This document shows, in pieces, positions 7,496 through 14,820 of a DNA stretch of 51,900 nucleotides. Under the pieces are notes generated by a model, which saw nothing but the letters and a program-made list of their open reading frames with translations, was not told the origin of the DNA and made no database searches. The position numbers and the translations under genes are program-made. How positions within the stretch are numbered: the stretch's first letter is position 1; every line of letters begins with the position of its first letter. This DNA comes from Methanocalculus sp. MSAO_Arc2 (GTDB taxonomy: Archaea > Halobacteriota > Methanomicrobia > Methanomicrobiales > Methanocorpusculaceae): NCBI GenBank assembly GCA_003838065.1, contig QZAC01000046.1, positions 1 to 51,900 of the forward strand. Reading direction: 5' to 3'.

Positions 7496-9064
7496 TCAGA
7501 GATACCGCCCCCGGAGTTCAATCTCATGCTCCCGTTCAAGAACGTCATCAGCTCCATCAAATGATCTTCTATATCCCCGCATGAACGCTTCCTTCAACTC
7601 CTCAGCATCCTCTCTTGTACTCTCGAGTGTCTGGAAGAAGACATGAATATCCACCCCCCTGGCCTCAATCTCCTGCGTAATCTGGGCCAGACCAAAATCG
7701 ATCAGAACGATCGTGCCATCTCGAATAATCATATTGCTCGTGGTGAGATCCCCATGCACGATTCCTCCTGTATGAAGTCGTCCGACCACCACGCCCGCCT
7801 CTTCAGCAGAGATTGTATCAAGAGCATGTTTGAGAATATCACCATCGATCTTTTCCATAACGATGGTATCACCTGTAACATCCCTGATCACCGGTGTTGC
7901 CACGCCCACCCGACGTGCTGAGGCAATGATTCGCGCTTCAGCACGGGTACGCTCCCTGATCAGGTCCGCATCAAGCACCGGGTGACGGTATCCCTTCTTC
8001 AACCGGCATTTCTCCACATTGATTCCGATGAGATTGACTCTTGCTTCAGCTCCATTAAGCACCAGATCGGGACCTTTTCGCTCAAATACCGATCCCGAAT
8101 CTCTTCTCCAGGTCACCTCCACCTGATCAGACCGGTACACAGGATTCACCTGTGACTGTGAAACCGAAACAATCTGCCCGCTTTCAAGCATTATTCTGCC
8201 GGTGTAGGCAATCATGGCACCATTATCTCCCATATATTTGCGTTCAGGAACAGCAAAAGAAGCCCCCCGCTCTTCACACATTACCGCAAGCATCTCCTGC
8301 ATCCGGGCATTCACCCCGACACCACCAACCAGGATTACCTCATCCTTTCCGGTATGAGCAAGAGCACGCTCCGTCACCTCGACACACATCCCAAACGCAG
8401 TCTCCTGCAGGCTGAAGCAGACATCCGGAAGTGGAGCAGATGAATCCTTTGCAGCAGAAACAAGTCCGGAAAAGGCTAGATCCATTCCTTTGACCGTATA
8501 GGGAAGAGGGACGTAGGAACCGTCGCGTGCCAGCTCCTCGACCATAGGCCCGCCGGGATGAGGGAGGTTATGGTACCTGGCAAACTTATCAAGTGCATTT
8601 CCTATCCCGATATCCAGGGTCTCGCCGAAGATCCGATATCGTCCATTGAGATATCCAAGCACCTGTGTGTTGGCACCACTTGCATACAGAACGATCGGAT
8701 CCATAGAACCGGTTGCAAATCGACCAATCTCGATATGCGCAACACAATGATTGACCCCAATCAGGGGAACTCCAAGGCCGATGGCAAGAGATCGGGCAGC
8801 AGTCGCAACCGTCCTCAGGCAGGGGCCAAGACCCGGGCCCTGTGAGAAGGCAACCGCGGCAATCTCGTCTGCACCTGTAAGCGCAGATCCGATCACTTCC
8901 TTCATCACAGCAGCATGGTGCTGGGCCGCCTCGCGCGGATGGATGCCTCCATGGGGCGGTGAGTACGCAGATTGGGTAAGTGTTACCAGGTCTTCATCAA
9001 AAACAGCGGCACTGAGGTTCCATGCAGTCCCCTCAATGCCCAGCACCTGCCCGATACGAGGCAT
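7496..9064 (-). CDS. Kae1-Bud32 fusion: tRNA threonylcarbamoyladenosine synthase and kinase
   Basis: A 522-residue fusion of the two core KEOPS proteins, which install t6A37 on ANN-decoding tRNAs. The Kae1 half (about 1-325) starts VLGIEGTAWNLSAA, has the metal-binding pair His106 and His110 (NHCVAHIEIG), and the ASKHA pattern VILVGGVGVNARMQ and YMGDNGAMIAYTG. The Bud32 half (about 335-522) is a small RIO-like kinase with EKIDGDILKH, the catalytic HGDLTTSNMI and metal-binding IDFGLAQ. Fusion in one chain is common in methanogens and halophiles. It lies in the conserved run between S27ae (7 bases before its start) and rdgB. ATG 9064 gives the usual N-terminus. Confidence 0.96.
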   Translation of the reverse strand: MPRIGQVLGIEGTAWNLSAAVFDEDLVTLTQSAYSPPHGGIHPREAAQHHAAVMKEVIGSALTGADEIAAVAFSQGPGLGPCLRTVATAARSLAIGLGVPLIGVNHCVAHIEIGRFATGSMDPIVLYASGANTQVLGYLNGRYRIFGETLDIGIGNALDKFARYHNLPHPGGPMVEELARDGSYVPLPYTVKGMDLAFSGLVSAAKDSSAPLPDVCFSLQETAFGMCVEVTERALAHTGKDEVILVGGVGVNARMQEMLAVMCEERGASFAVPERKYMGDNGAMIAYTGRIMLESGQIVSVSQSQVNPVYRSDQVEVTWRRDSGSVFERKGPDLVLNGAEARVNLIGINVEKCRLKKGYRHPVLDADLIRERTRAEARIIASARRVGVATPVIRDVTGDTIVMEKIDGDILKHALDTISAEEAGVVVGRLHTGGIVHGDLTTSNMIIRDGTIVLIDFGLAQITQEIEARGVDIHVFFQTLESTREDAEELKEAFMRGYRRSFDGADDVLEREHEIELRGRYL

Positions 9065-9071
9065 GTATCAA

Positions 9072-9227
9072 TTATTTTTTAAATTCAGTAAAGCCGCACT
9101 TTCCACAGGAAACACGATCTGCGTGGGCGGCAAGGAAGACGCCTGGACCGCATCGTGGACAGTGGCGCTTCTGTACAACAGCCTTATCACCCTGAATCGA
9201 ATAGTGTGTATAGCGTCTGCCTGCCAT
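9072..9227 (-). CDS. rps27ae: ribosomal protein S27ae
   Basis: A 51-residue small-subunit protein. It opens MAGRRYTHYSIQGDKAVVQK and carries a zinc ribbon from two CxxC pairs, HCPRCG and SCGKCG, ending FTEFKK. Size and sequence match archaeal S27ae, the homologue of the eukaryotic ubiquitin-fusion ribosomal protein. Its ATG follows the S24e stop by 2 bases and its stop precedes kae1-bud32 by 7 bases, so translation is likely coupled. Confidence 0.96.
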   Translation of the reverse strand: MAGRRYTHYSIQGDKAVVQKRHCPRCGPGVFLAAHADRVSCGKCGFTEFKK

Positions 9228-9229
9228 CT

Positions 9230-9523
9230 TTACTCCTCTGCTTCTGCCTTGGGTTGTCCGCGGGATAGAAGAAACGCTCTCTCTGTCCGTGCCCGTGCTT
9301 CTGTTGAATCATATATTCTCGCAAAGCATCTGCCGACACGCGAACCATATTGCGTCTCAATCGAATCAAGAGCCATCATCTCTTCTTTTGTATTTAAGAG
9401 AGCACCAAGTTTTCCGATTATCTCTTTTCTCGATGGCGTCGCACCCTCAAACATAAGGGTGAACTCTACCTCATTTCTCTGCAAGAGTTCATTTCTGGTA
9501 TTGGCTGTGATGTGAATCTCCAT
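9230..9523 (-). CDS. rps24e: ribosomal protein S24e
   Basis: A 97-residue archaeal/eukaryotic small-subunit protein. The family pattern is clear: NELLQRNEVEFTLMFEGATP, then SRKEIIGKLGALLNTKEE and a C-terminal GRCFARIYDSTEARARTER. It lies in the usual archaeal order dephospho-CoA kinase - S24e - S27ae, with 28 bases after the kinase gene. Confidence 0.96.
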   Translation of the reverse strand: MEIHITANTRNELLQRNEVEFTLMFEGATPSRKEIIGKLGALLNTKEEMMALDSIETQYGSRVGRCFARIYDSTEARARTERAFLLSRGQPKAEAEE

Positions 9524-9551
9524 CAGTATCCCAGAATTATTATCATGGTAA

Positions 9552-10055
9552 TTATTTAATACTGGTGTTTACCTTCTCAAAATACGTGAGAAGAACTCTC
9601 GCCTCTCTTCGGGCAGACTCATCAACCTCCCTGAGAACAACCCCTTCTCCTGGCTGACCATACAGTATAATAGATCCATCTGGAGATGCGAGAACAAGCG
9701 GTATTACTGCCAGATCTTCCTCACCATCGACAAAGACCAGTGCCGGAGGATCAGATACCGCTTCATCAAGTCCGGCAATGAGATCTGAAGTTATCATACC
9801 TGCAGGATTTTTCACCCTGATATACCGCGCACCTGCATAGAGAGGTGTCTTTAGAAAAGGTGAGCGCATAGTATAGCCGTCAATGACAGCAATATCAGGG
9901 TATATCCCGCGCGAGAGAAGCGAATCAGTAACGACATCCCCAACTGTATACACGGCTCTTCCGGATAATTCCGCAATGATCTCGTCAATATCGGGATAGA
10001 GGGTTCCAAAAGGCTTCTTGAAGATGTCGCGGAATTCCTCCTGGAGCCGAAGCAT
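9552..10055 (-). CDS. GTP-dependent dephospho-CoA kinase (DUF359)
   Basis: A 167-residue protein of the DUF359 family, shown in archaea to phosphorylate dephospho-CoA with GTP as the last step of coenzyme A synthesis. Conserved segments are FGTLYPDIDEII, VGDVVTDSLLSRGIYPDIAV followed by IDGYTMR, the RVKNPAGMIT strand, VFVDGEEDLAVIPLV and ILYGQPGEGVV. The frame is open further upstream to 10154, but that part overlaps spt4 out of frame; ATG 10055 gives the normal N-terminus (MLRLQEEFRDIFKKPFGTLY) and overlaps the spt4 stop as TGATG, typical of coupled translation. Its place among ribosomal and transcription genes is a conserved archaeal arrangement. Confidence 0.92.
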   Translation of the reverse strand: MLRLQEEFRDIFKKPFGTLYPDIDEIIAELSGRAVYTVGDVVTDSLLSRGIYPDIAVIDGYTMRSPFLKTPLYAGARYIRVKNPAGMITSDLIAGLDEAVSDPPALVFVDGEEDLAVIPLVLASPDGSIILYGQPGEGVVLREVDESARREARVLLTYFEKVNTSIK

Positions 10056-10261
10056 CAGCGAACCTTCAGGGCATACCTTCCGGGAAGGTCGATATTCATC
10101 TTTTTTGCGATCTGAGAGCGGTTCGGATCGATGATGACCAGATACCCCTGCCAATCTGTCGAAAGATTGGTGTTACCACAGGTGATGCATGCCTCTTTCT
10201 CTGCTTCAAGTACCCTGTGGCACTGTCTGCAGACCTTATCCTGTTTCTTACGTACGGGCAC
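10055..10261 (-). CDS. spt4: transcription elongation factor Spt4 (RpoE'')
   Basis: A 68-residue zinc-ribbon protein that pairs with Spt5/NusG to keep RNA polymerase processive. Two cysteine pairs are visible (VCRQCHRVL and ACITCGNTNL), followed by STDWQGYLVIIDPNRSQIAK and a C-terminal PGRYALKVR, as in archaeal Spt4. The start is inferred: GTG 10261 gives the family length; GTGs at 10267 and 10270 are alternatives. All overlap the 3' end of rpo7, and the AAGGAG within rpo7 could serve as ribosome site. An open frame extends to 10321 but would add unrelated residues. Confidence 0.9.
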   Translation of the reverse strand: MPVRKKQDKVCRQCHRVLEAEKEACITCGNTNLSTDWQGYLVIIDPNRSQIAKKMNIDLPGRYALKVR

Positions 10262-10829
10262 GATCACCACTCTCGGAGAACTCCTTATGATGCTCTTCAT
10301 CCAGCCACTGTGCTGTTCCAAGGCCTGCCTGCCGCATCGTCAGGCCGATCTTGCTTTCACGAGGCTCCCGCTCGTTTAAAGAAAGGGAAACAATTCGTGC
10401 CCTGACAATATCTCCAACGCCAATTGTCCGATTGGACTGTTGACAGATCAGGCGTGAGTTCTTCTCATCATGATTAATGTAATCATCTGAGATCTGGCTC
10501 ACATGCAGCATCGCATCAATTGGGCCAAGACTTATAAAAGCTCCAAATCCTGTCGTTTCAACGACCAGACCTTCGACGATCTCCTGAAGGGCAAGACGGA
10601 GCGCAAGAGCCTCGAACGTAACGTCATAATAGACTGCTCCGTCTCCCGGGATTATTTCTCCTTCGCCAATCCTGTCGATAGCCGTGACGACAATGAAGAT
10701 GCCAATCTCTTTATCGATGCTTCCTTCGAGTTGCTCCTGAAGAACATCAAGGAGAACGACCCGGAGATCTTCACCCAGGCGGTTGGCAGGGACCCGAACC
10801 TTATCGGCCAATTTTAGTTTATAATACAT
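10248..10829 (-). CDS. rpo7: RNA polymerase subunit Rpo7 (RpoE')
   Basis: The 193-residue stalk subunit of archaeal RNA polymerase, equivalent to Rpb7. The N-terminal domain (MYYKLKLADKVRVPANRLGE) and the following EGSIDKEIGIFIVV segment are typical. An S1 OB-fold domain covers about residues 80-165 (VVETTGFGAFISLGPIDAML, HVSQISDDY, IGVGDIVRARIVSLSL), and the chain ends in the IGLTMRQAGLGT segment. It overlaps spt4 by about 14 bases, and follows the PIN gene by 7 bases. Confidence 0.95.
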   Translation of the reverse strand: MYYKLKLADKVRVPANRLGEDLRVVLLDVLQEQLEGSIDKEIGIFIVVTAIDRIGEGEIIPGDGAVYYDVTFEALALRLALQEIVEGLVVETTGFGAFISLGPIDAMLHVSQISDDYINHDEKNSRLICQQSNRTIGVGDIVRARIVSLSLNEREPRESKIGLTMRQAGLGTAQWLDEEHHKEFSESGDRART

Positions 10830-10836
10830 TTGACAC

Positions 10837-11250
10837 CTACTTTCTGACTAGTTCCAATCGTTTCTCGTTTCTTAATACTATTACCGACAAACCTTTCTCC
10901 AGAAGGACTGCCTTTAATCTCCTGTCATTTGTCATGACCAGAGCAGAGAGATCTTCTGCATGGTGTACAACGATCTGATCAACGGATGCCGATATATCTG
11001 CCGGAGGAAGAATCCTGCATCGCTTCACAAGGTTCAGGGCAAACCGAGCTGCTACTGAAGATTTTCCACGCCCCTGTGCAAGCGCCTGCAATTCATTCAC
11101 CACCTCTGCCGGTACAACCAGATCAAACGTTCCCAGGATCTCCTGCAGACCGGTGAAGATATCAACACCTGACCGGGAAGGTATCAGGAGCGCATTGGTA
11201 TCGAGGAGGACGACTATTCTGTCAGAACCCCCATCCCGATCAATCGCCAT
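10837..11250 (-). CDS. PIN-domain nuclease-like protein
   Basis: A 137-residue PIN-domain protein. Acidic catalytic residues are visible: Asp in VVLLDTNALL near the N-terminus, Glu in VVPAEVVNELQAL, and the Asp pair in ALVMTNDRRLKAVL, with the final strand VIVLRNEKRLEL. Stand-alone PIN proteins in this conserved position between aIF2-gamma and rpo7 are of the FCF1/UPF0129-like type and are more likely to act in RNA processing than as toxin; no antitoxin gene is adjacent. ATG 11250 overlaps the aIF2-gamma 3' end by 37 bases; no better start is present between there and the first conserved strand. Confidence 0.85.
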   Translation of the reverse strand: MAIDRDGGSDRIVVLLDTNALLIPSRSGVDIFTGLQEILGTFDLVVPAEVVNELQALAQGRGKSSVAARFALNLVKRCRILPPADISASVDQIVVHHAEDLSALVMTNDRRLKAVLLEKGLSVIVLRNEKRLELVRK

Positions 11251-12449
11251 CGTCCACCCACCTGCCTTGAGATCGCGATACGGGACCCCACCTCAGCACA
11301 TACAGGGCGTTTGAGAACAACATCGACACTATTCTTTTTTGTCCCGGTGATTACACCTACCGTCACTGCCGTTCCAACAGAGAGCATGAGGGGTTCCTTA
11401 TGCTTCAATGGCTCTATCAACTGCTCAGATGATGCACCAACGACCCGCTCCATCAATGTGACGTTGCATTTTAGTTTATCCCAGGCAGGTGGAAGCTTAT
11501 CCGGATGTCCTGCCACCTGCCCGACCAGTGTATCACTCTTTGTAATCGCAGGATCGAGTTTTGTACCGATTCCTGTTAATCCGCCCGGGGTAGCCATAGT
11601 GATCTTCTTTGCACCCATATGCATCGATGTAATTTTCGTTCTGATAGGCTCCCATCTTGTTTTATTCTCAATGACCTGCTGTCGGCCAGGGCGGATCTCT
11701 ATCTCGTCACCTTCACGAAGCATTCCCCTGATAAGCGAACCTCCAATGACCCCGCCACGGATATCCCGCCATCCTGCACCTGGCTTGTTAATATCAAAAG
11801 ATCGCGCGATCAAAAGGACCGGGGGGACATCGGGATCCCGTTCACTCTCAGGGATCGTTTCATCAAGTGCTGCAAGGAGGGATGAGAAATTAATGCCCTT
11901 CTGAGCAGATACAGGGATAATAGGCGCATCTTCGGCTACAGTCCCCTTGATGAATTTTTTTATCTGTTTGTAATTCTCAAGCGCTGTCTGCTGGGTCACG
12001 ACATCGATCTTGTTCTGGACAATAACGATTCTGGAAATACCAGTCAATTCCAGCGCCATAAGATGCTCTTTTGTCTGGGGTTGCGGACATGGTTCATTTG
12101 CTGCAATCACGAGCATCGCTCCATCCATAATTGCAGAGCCTGAAAGCATCGTTGCCATAAGCGTCTCGTGACCGGGTGCATCCACAAATGATACAGAACG
12201 GATTGCCTCGGCTTTTCCACCACATTTCGAACATGTTGCACTGGACGAGTATGCATCTGTTCCGGTACATGACTCGCACCGGTACAGTGTTGCATCGGCA
12301 TAGCCAAGGCGGATTGATATTCCCCTCTTCAATTCTTCACTATGACGATCCGTCCATGTGCCGGTGACCCCGGAGACGAGCGTCGTCTTTCCATGGTCGA
12401 CATGGCCGACGACGCCTATATTGACACTTGGTATTGTAGGATCATGCAA
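11214..12449 (-). CDS. eif2g: translation initiation factor aIF2 gamma subunit
   Basis: The 411-residue GTPase subunit of archaeal IF2, which delivers initiator Met-tRNA to the ribosome. It shows the P-loop GHVDHGKT (15-22), a zinc knuckle with Cys58, Cys61, Cys73 and Cys76, the DAPGH switch II motif, QNKID and the family insert KRGISIRLGYADATLYRCES. The two C-terminal beta barrels follow. The start is TTG at 12449: an in-frame TGA lies just upstream, GGAGG occurs at 12461-12465 (11 bases before), and the resulting N-terminus is the normal length. It is the first gene of the minus-strand information operon, divergent from nikR. Confidence 0.96.
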   Translation of the reverse strand: MHDPTIPSVNIGVVGHVDHGKTTLVSGVTGTWTDRHSEELKRGISIRLGYADATLYRCESCTGTDAYSSSATCSKCGGKAEAIRSVSFVDAPGHETLMATMLSGSAIMDGAMLVIAANEPCPQPQTKEHLMALELTGISRIVIVQNKIDVVTQQTALENYKQIKKFIKGTVAEDAPIIPVSAQKGINFSSLLAALDETIPESERDPDVPPVLLIARSFDINKPGAGWRDIRGGVIGGSLIRGMLREGDEIEIRPGRQQVIENKTRWEPIRTKITSMHMGAKKITMATPGGLTGIGTKLDPAITKSDTLVGQVAGHPDKLPPAWDKLKCNVTLMERVVGASSEQLIEPLKHKEPLMLSVGTAVTVGVITGTKKNSVDVVLKRPVCAEVGSRIAISRQVGGRWRLIGMGVLTE

Positions 12450-12659
12450 AGAAACTCAAACCTCCATAGCCTATATAATCGTTCTTCTCATAGATAATAT
12501 CTCAGGATATCAAAAAGGAGATGATCGGATCCCAACAACCCATGATCCTGTATCATTCCGACTTCTACTTCCTCTATCTCATATAGAGTATGTCAATTAA
12601 GGGAGCATTATTCCGAAATAGTAATATCATAGTGCGAAGTAGATACAGTAGGAACGTAT

Positions 12660-13082
12660 ATGACCGGAGACTCTGAATTATCTCGAATTGGAATATCCCT
12701 TCCAAAGAACCTGCTCGACAAGTTCGATGATATTATTAACATGCGTGGTTATTCATCGCGGTCAGAAGGGATCAGGGATGCGATACGAAGCTACATTACC
12801 TATTACCAGTGGATGAGCGATGTGAAGGGTGAGCGGCAGGGTGTCATCACAATGGTCTACGATCATGAACAACGGGGACTTATCCAGACACTCACTGAGA
12901 TCCAGCACGATCACATGTCCCTCATTCAGGCATCTCTTCATTCACATGTGACCCATGATCTTTGCCTCGAAGTAATATTGGTCAGGGGAGATGGAAGTGA
13001 GATCAAGGCCATAGCCGAAACACTGATGTCACAAAAAGGGGTCGAATCCGTTAAATTAACAACGATTCCGGTAAAAAGGTGA
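12660..13082 (+). CDS. nikR: nickel-responsive regulator NikR
   Basis: A 140-residue ribbon-helix-helix repressor that senses nickel, the metal of hydrogenases, CO dehydrogenase and F430. Residues 8-50 form the DNA-binding part (SRIGISLPKNLLDKF, RSEGIRDAIRSYI). The C-terminal ACT-like domain has the full square-planar nickel set: His83, His94, His96 and Cys102, spaced exactly as His76, His87, His89 and Cys95 of the E. coli protein. ATG 12660 follows TAGGAA. No nickel transport gene lies in this window, so the targets are elsewhere. It converges on the DUF2098 gene with 3 bases between stops. Confidence 0.95.
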   Translation: MTGDSELSRIGISLPKNLLDKFDDIINMRGYSSRSEGIRDAIRSYITYYQWMSDVKGERQGVITMVYDHEQRGLIQTLTEIQHDHMSLIQASLHSHVTHDLCLEVILVRGDGSEIKAIAETLMSQKGVESVKLTTIPVKR

Positions 13083-13085
13083 GGG

Positions 13086-13373
13086 TTACCCCCCACATTC
13101 AACATTATCATCACAGAGACGGGCACTCTCAGCGGCAAGCATCTCCCTGATACGCTCCTCAGTGATCTCCTGACGTACGTCCTTCTCAACTTTCTTTGGT
13201 TTATTCTCTTTCAGACTTGTGATTGGTGTGAGCAGATCGATTCGATATAAAAGATCGGTTGTGTCAATGCACCCGTAAGTGACACCGCCGATCTCCTCGA
13301 TTCTGGTCACAGTACCGACGGTTCCGGTCCTGCCATACCGCACCGCCTGTCCGGGCATGATATCTGCTGTCAT
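13086..13373 (-). CDS. DUF2098 family protein
   Basis: A 95-residue protein of a family found mainly in methanogens. The N-terminal half is a small beta barrel: PGQAVRYGRTGTVGTVTRIE, GVTYGCIDTTDLLYRIDLL. The C-terminal half is charged and helical (KPKKVEKDVRQEITEERIRE) and ends in two cysteines (LCDDNVECGG). No catalytic residues or function are known to me. It has its own likely promoter (TATA at 13415-13426) and is transcribed toward nikR. Confidence 0.8.
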   Translation of the reverse strand: MTADIMPGQAVRYGRTGTVGTVTRIEEIGGVTYGCIDTTDLLYRIDLLTPITSLKENKPKKVEKDVRQEITEERIREMLAAESARLCDDNVECGG

Positions 13374-13414
13374 ACACAGGAATCTGGACGGCAGAGAGGA
13401 TAAAGGTAATCCAT

Positions 13415-13426
13415 AAAATATATATT
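13415..13426 (-). promoter_or_regulatory. TATA box before DUF2098 gene
   Basis: On the minus strand the A/T-rich AATATATATTTT lies about 47 bases before the DUF2098 ATG, predicting a leader of about 20 bases. The whole gap of 76 bases to the upstream deacetylase gene is A/T rich. Confidence 0.45.
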
Positions 13427-13449
13427 AATAATTATATCGTTTTAACGTA

Positions 13450-14427
13450 CTATCTTAGCACCTTTTGCAGGAGTTCTGCTATTCGTAAAGTGCTTGGATG
13501 CGGCTCTCCTGCATGATATCCCCCGTCACAATTCCCCTTCAAAGCTGAGAACGTGGCAAGAAGGGAGTCTTTTACTGAGGGGCCATAGCCACCTTCAAGC
13601 ACAAGCGCGATCGGAACATCCAGTCCTTCGGTGATAGAACAGGTCAGCTCTCCATAGTCCCGGGGTACAAGGCGCATCCCTGCAAGCGGATCATCATCAA
13701 GTGCATCCACCCCGGCAGAGATAATGAGAGCACCAGGTTTAAATCTGAGTATGGCCGGGATAAAGACTTCTTTAACTATATAAAGAAAGTCATCTATCGT
13801 ACACCCCGGGAGAATCGGGGCATTCAGGTTATAACCTTTTCCTGCACCCGATCCGATCTCGTCAATCCACCCGGTCCTTGGAAAACTATTGCTCTGGTGT
13901 ATTGACATGACAAGGACACGATCACTTGTATAGAACGCCTTCTGTGTCCCGTTGCCATGATGAACATCCCAGTCTAAAACGGCAACCCTCTCACATTGGG
14001 AAAGGAGAGAGGCTGCAGCAATTGCCGCGCTGTTAAAGAGGCAGAATCCCATCGCGCGGTCAGGTTCTGCATGGTGACCAGGTGGACGTACAAGAGCAAA
14101 TGACCGCTCACCATCCAATGCGCGCTCAGCGGCAATAATCGCAGAGCCTACAGCATATGATGCCACCTCAAATGAATGGGACGTAACATACGTATCGGGA
14201 TCGATAAACCTGACTCCTCCAAATGCAGAGAACTGACGAATCATTCTGACATGGGCCGGAGTATGCACACGCACGATATCTGCTTCTTCAGCTATGACCG
14301 GGGGATGGATCTGAACACCCGGGGGAATCCCCGCACATATCGTCTCCAGGCGAACCGCAGATTCGGGATGATTGTCAAGATGATGACGGAAGAATATCTC
14401 CCCTGCAACTGCTGAAGTTTTTGTCAT
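13450..14427 (-). CDS. histone deacetylase family protein (AcuC/class II-like)
   Basis: A 325-residue arginase/deacetylase-fold protein. The active-site segments are complete: PPGHHAEPDRAMGFCLFN with the His118-His119 pair, and VLDWDVHHGNGTQ containing the zinc ligands Asp154 and His156, with the third acidic ligand in ISAGVDALDDDPL. The terminal EGGY motif is also present. It should remove acyl groups from lysine or a small amide such as an acetylated polyamine; the substrate cannot be told from sequence. The start lies after an A/T-rich promoter region (about 14440-14480). It is monocistronic or followed by DUF2098. Confidence 0.93.
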   Translation of the reverse strand: MTKTSAVAGEIFFRHHLDNHPESAVRLETICAGIPPGVQIHPPVIAEEADIVRVHTPAHVRMIRQFSAFGGVRFIDPDTYVTSHSFEVASYAVGSAIIAAERALDGERSFALVRPPGHHAEPDRAMGFCLFNSAAIAAASLLSQCERVAVLDWDVHHGNGTQKAFYTSDRVLVMSIHQSNSFPRTGWIDEIGSGAGKGYNLNAPILPGCTIDDFLYIVKEVFIPAILRFKPGALIISAGVDALDDDPLAGMRLVPRDYGELTCSITEGLDVPIALVLEGGYGPSVKDSLLATFSALKGNCDGGYHAGEPHPSTLRIAELLQKVLR

Positions 14428-14820
14428 ACTGCTTCAATAGTGTAATATACTGGTTCGCACTCTGAACAGGAAATTTTTTATGTTCATGATCTTTTCAGTC
14501 ATGACACATCACTGAAACCTATATAGCATCATCATATTGATCCTGCCAGATTTTTTGAAATGGACACCACATATTCTTACCTGATACACAATCTGCAGAG
14601 AATGTCTCTCTGAATCGAAAGCCACAGGAATTCCAGCCGTAAACCGTGGCGAGACCAGCGACGGGATGGAGCTGGTGGAGTGACATTGAAATGTTCAATT
14701 CTATCAGACTCTGGATACTATACACATCTCATCACAATAAATAGCTATCATCAGAATAATAGTTCAGGCGCAATTGACCAGTGGAGAATCAATTGATGGT
14801 GGAGCATCAAACCCAACAGC
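14428..14820. other. 393-base gene-free stretch with unexplained complex sequence
   Basis: The part next to 14427 holds the promoter of the deacetylase gene (A/T tracts around 14440-14480, minus strand). The middle, about 14540-14700, is not A/T-rich like other gaps here but has coding-like composition. The minus strand reads open in one frame for 68 codons (14519-14725), but the product matches nothing I recognise. Small dyads occur: ACCAGC(14654-14659)/GCTGGT(14671-14676) and ATTGAA(14685-14690)/TTCAAT(14694-14699). The 14760-14820 part is the glmS 3' flank. It may be a decayed gene or repeat remnant. Confidence 0.4.

Noticed and set aside
8751..9515. 254-codon plus-strand open frame
   Set aside because: Antisense to kae1-bud32, S27ae and S24e, all firmly identified.
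10837..11250. PIN protein as VapC toxin
   Set aside because: No antitoxin gene beside it, and the location in a conserved information operon argues for RNA processing.
11311..11904. 197-codon plus-strand open frame
   Set aside because: Antisense to aIF2-gamma; hydrophobic look results from complementary codons.
12600..12659. Possible NikR operator before nikR
   Set aside because: No clear inverted repeat of the GTATGA type with correct spacing; only partial matches.
14453..14462. Partial match (TTCGCAC) to the 18-base element
   Set aside because: Only seven bases shared and opposite orientation to the nearby gene; expected by chance.
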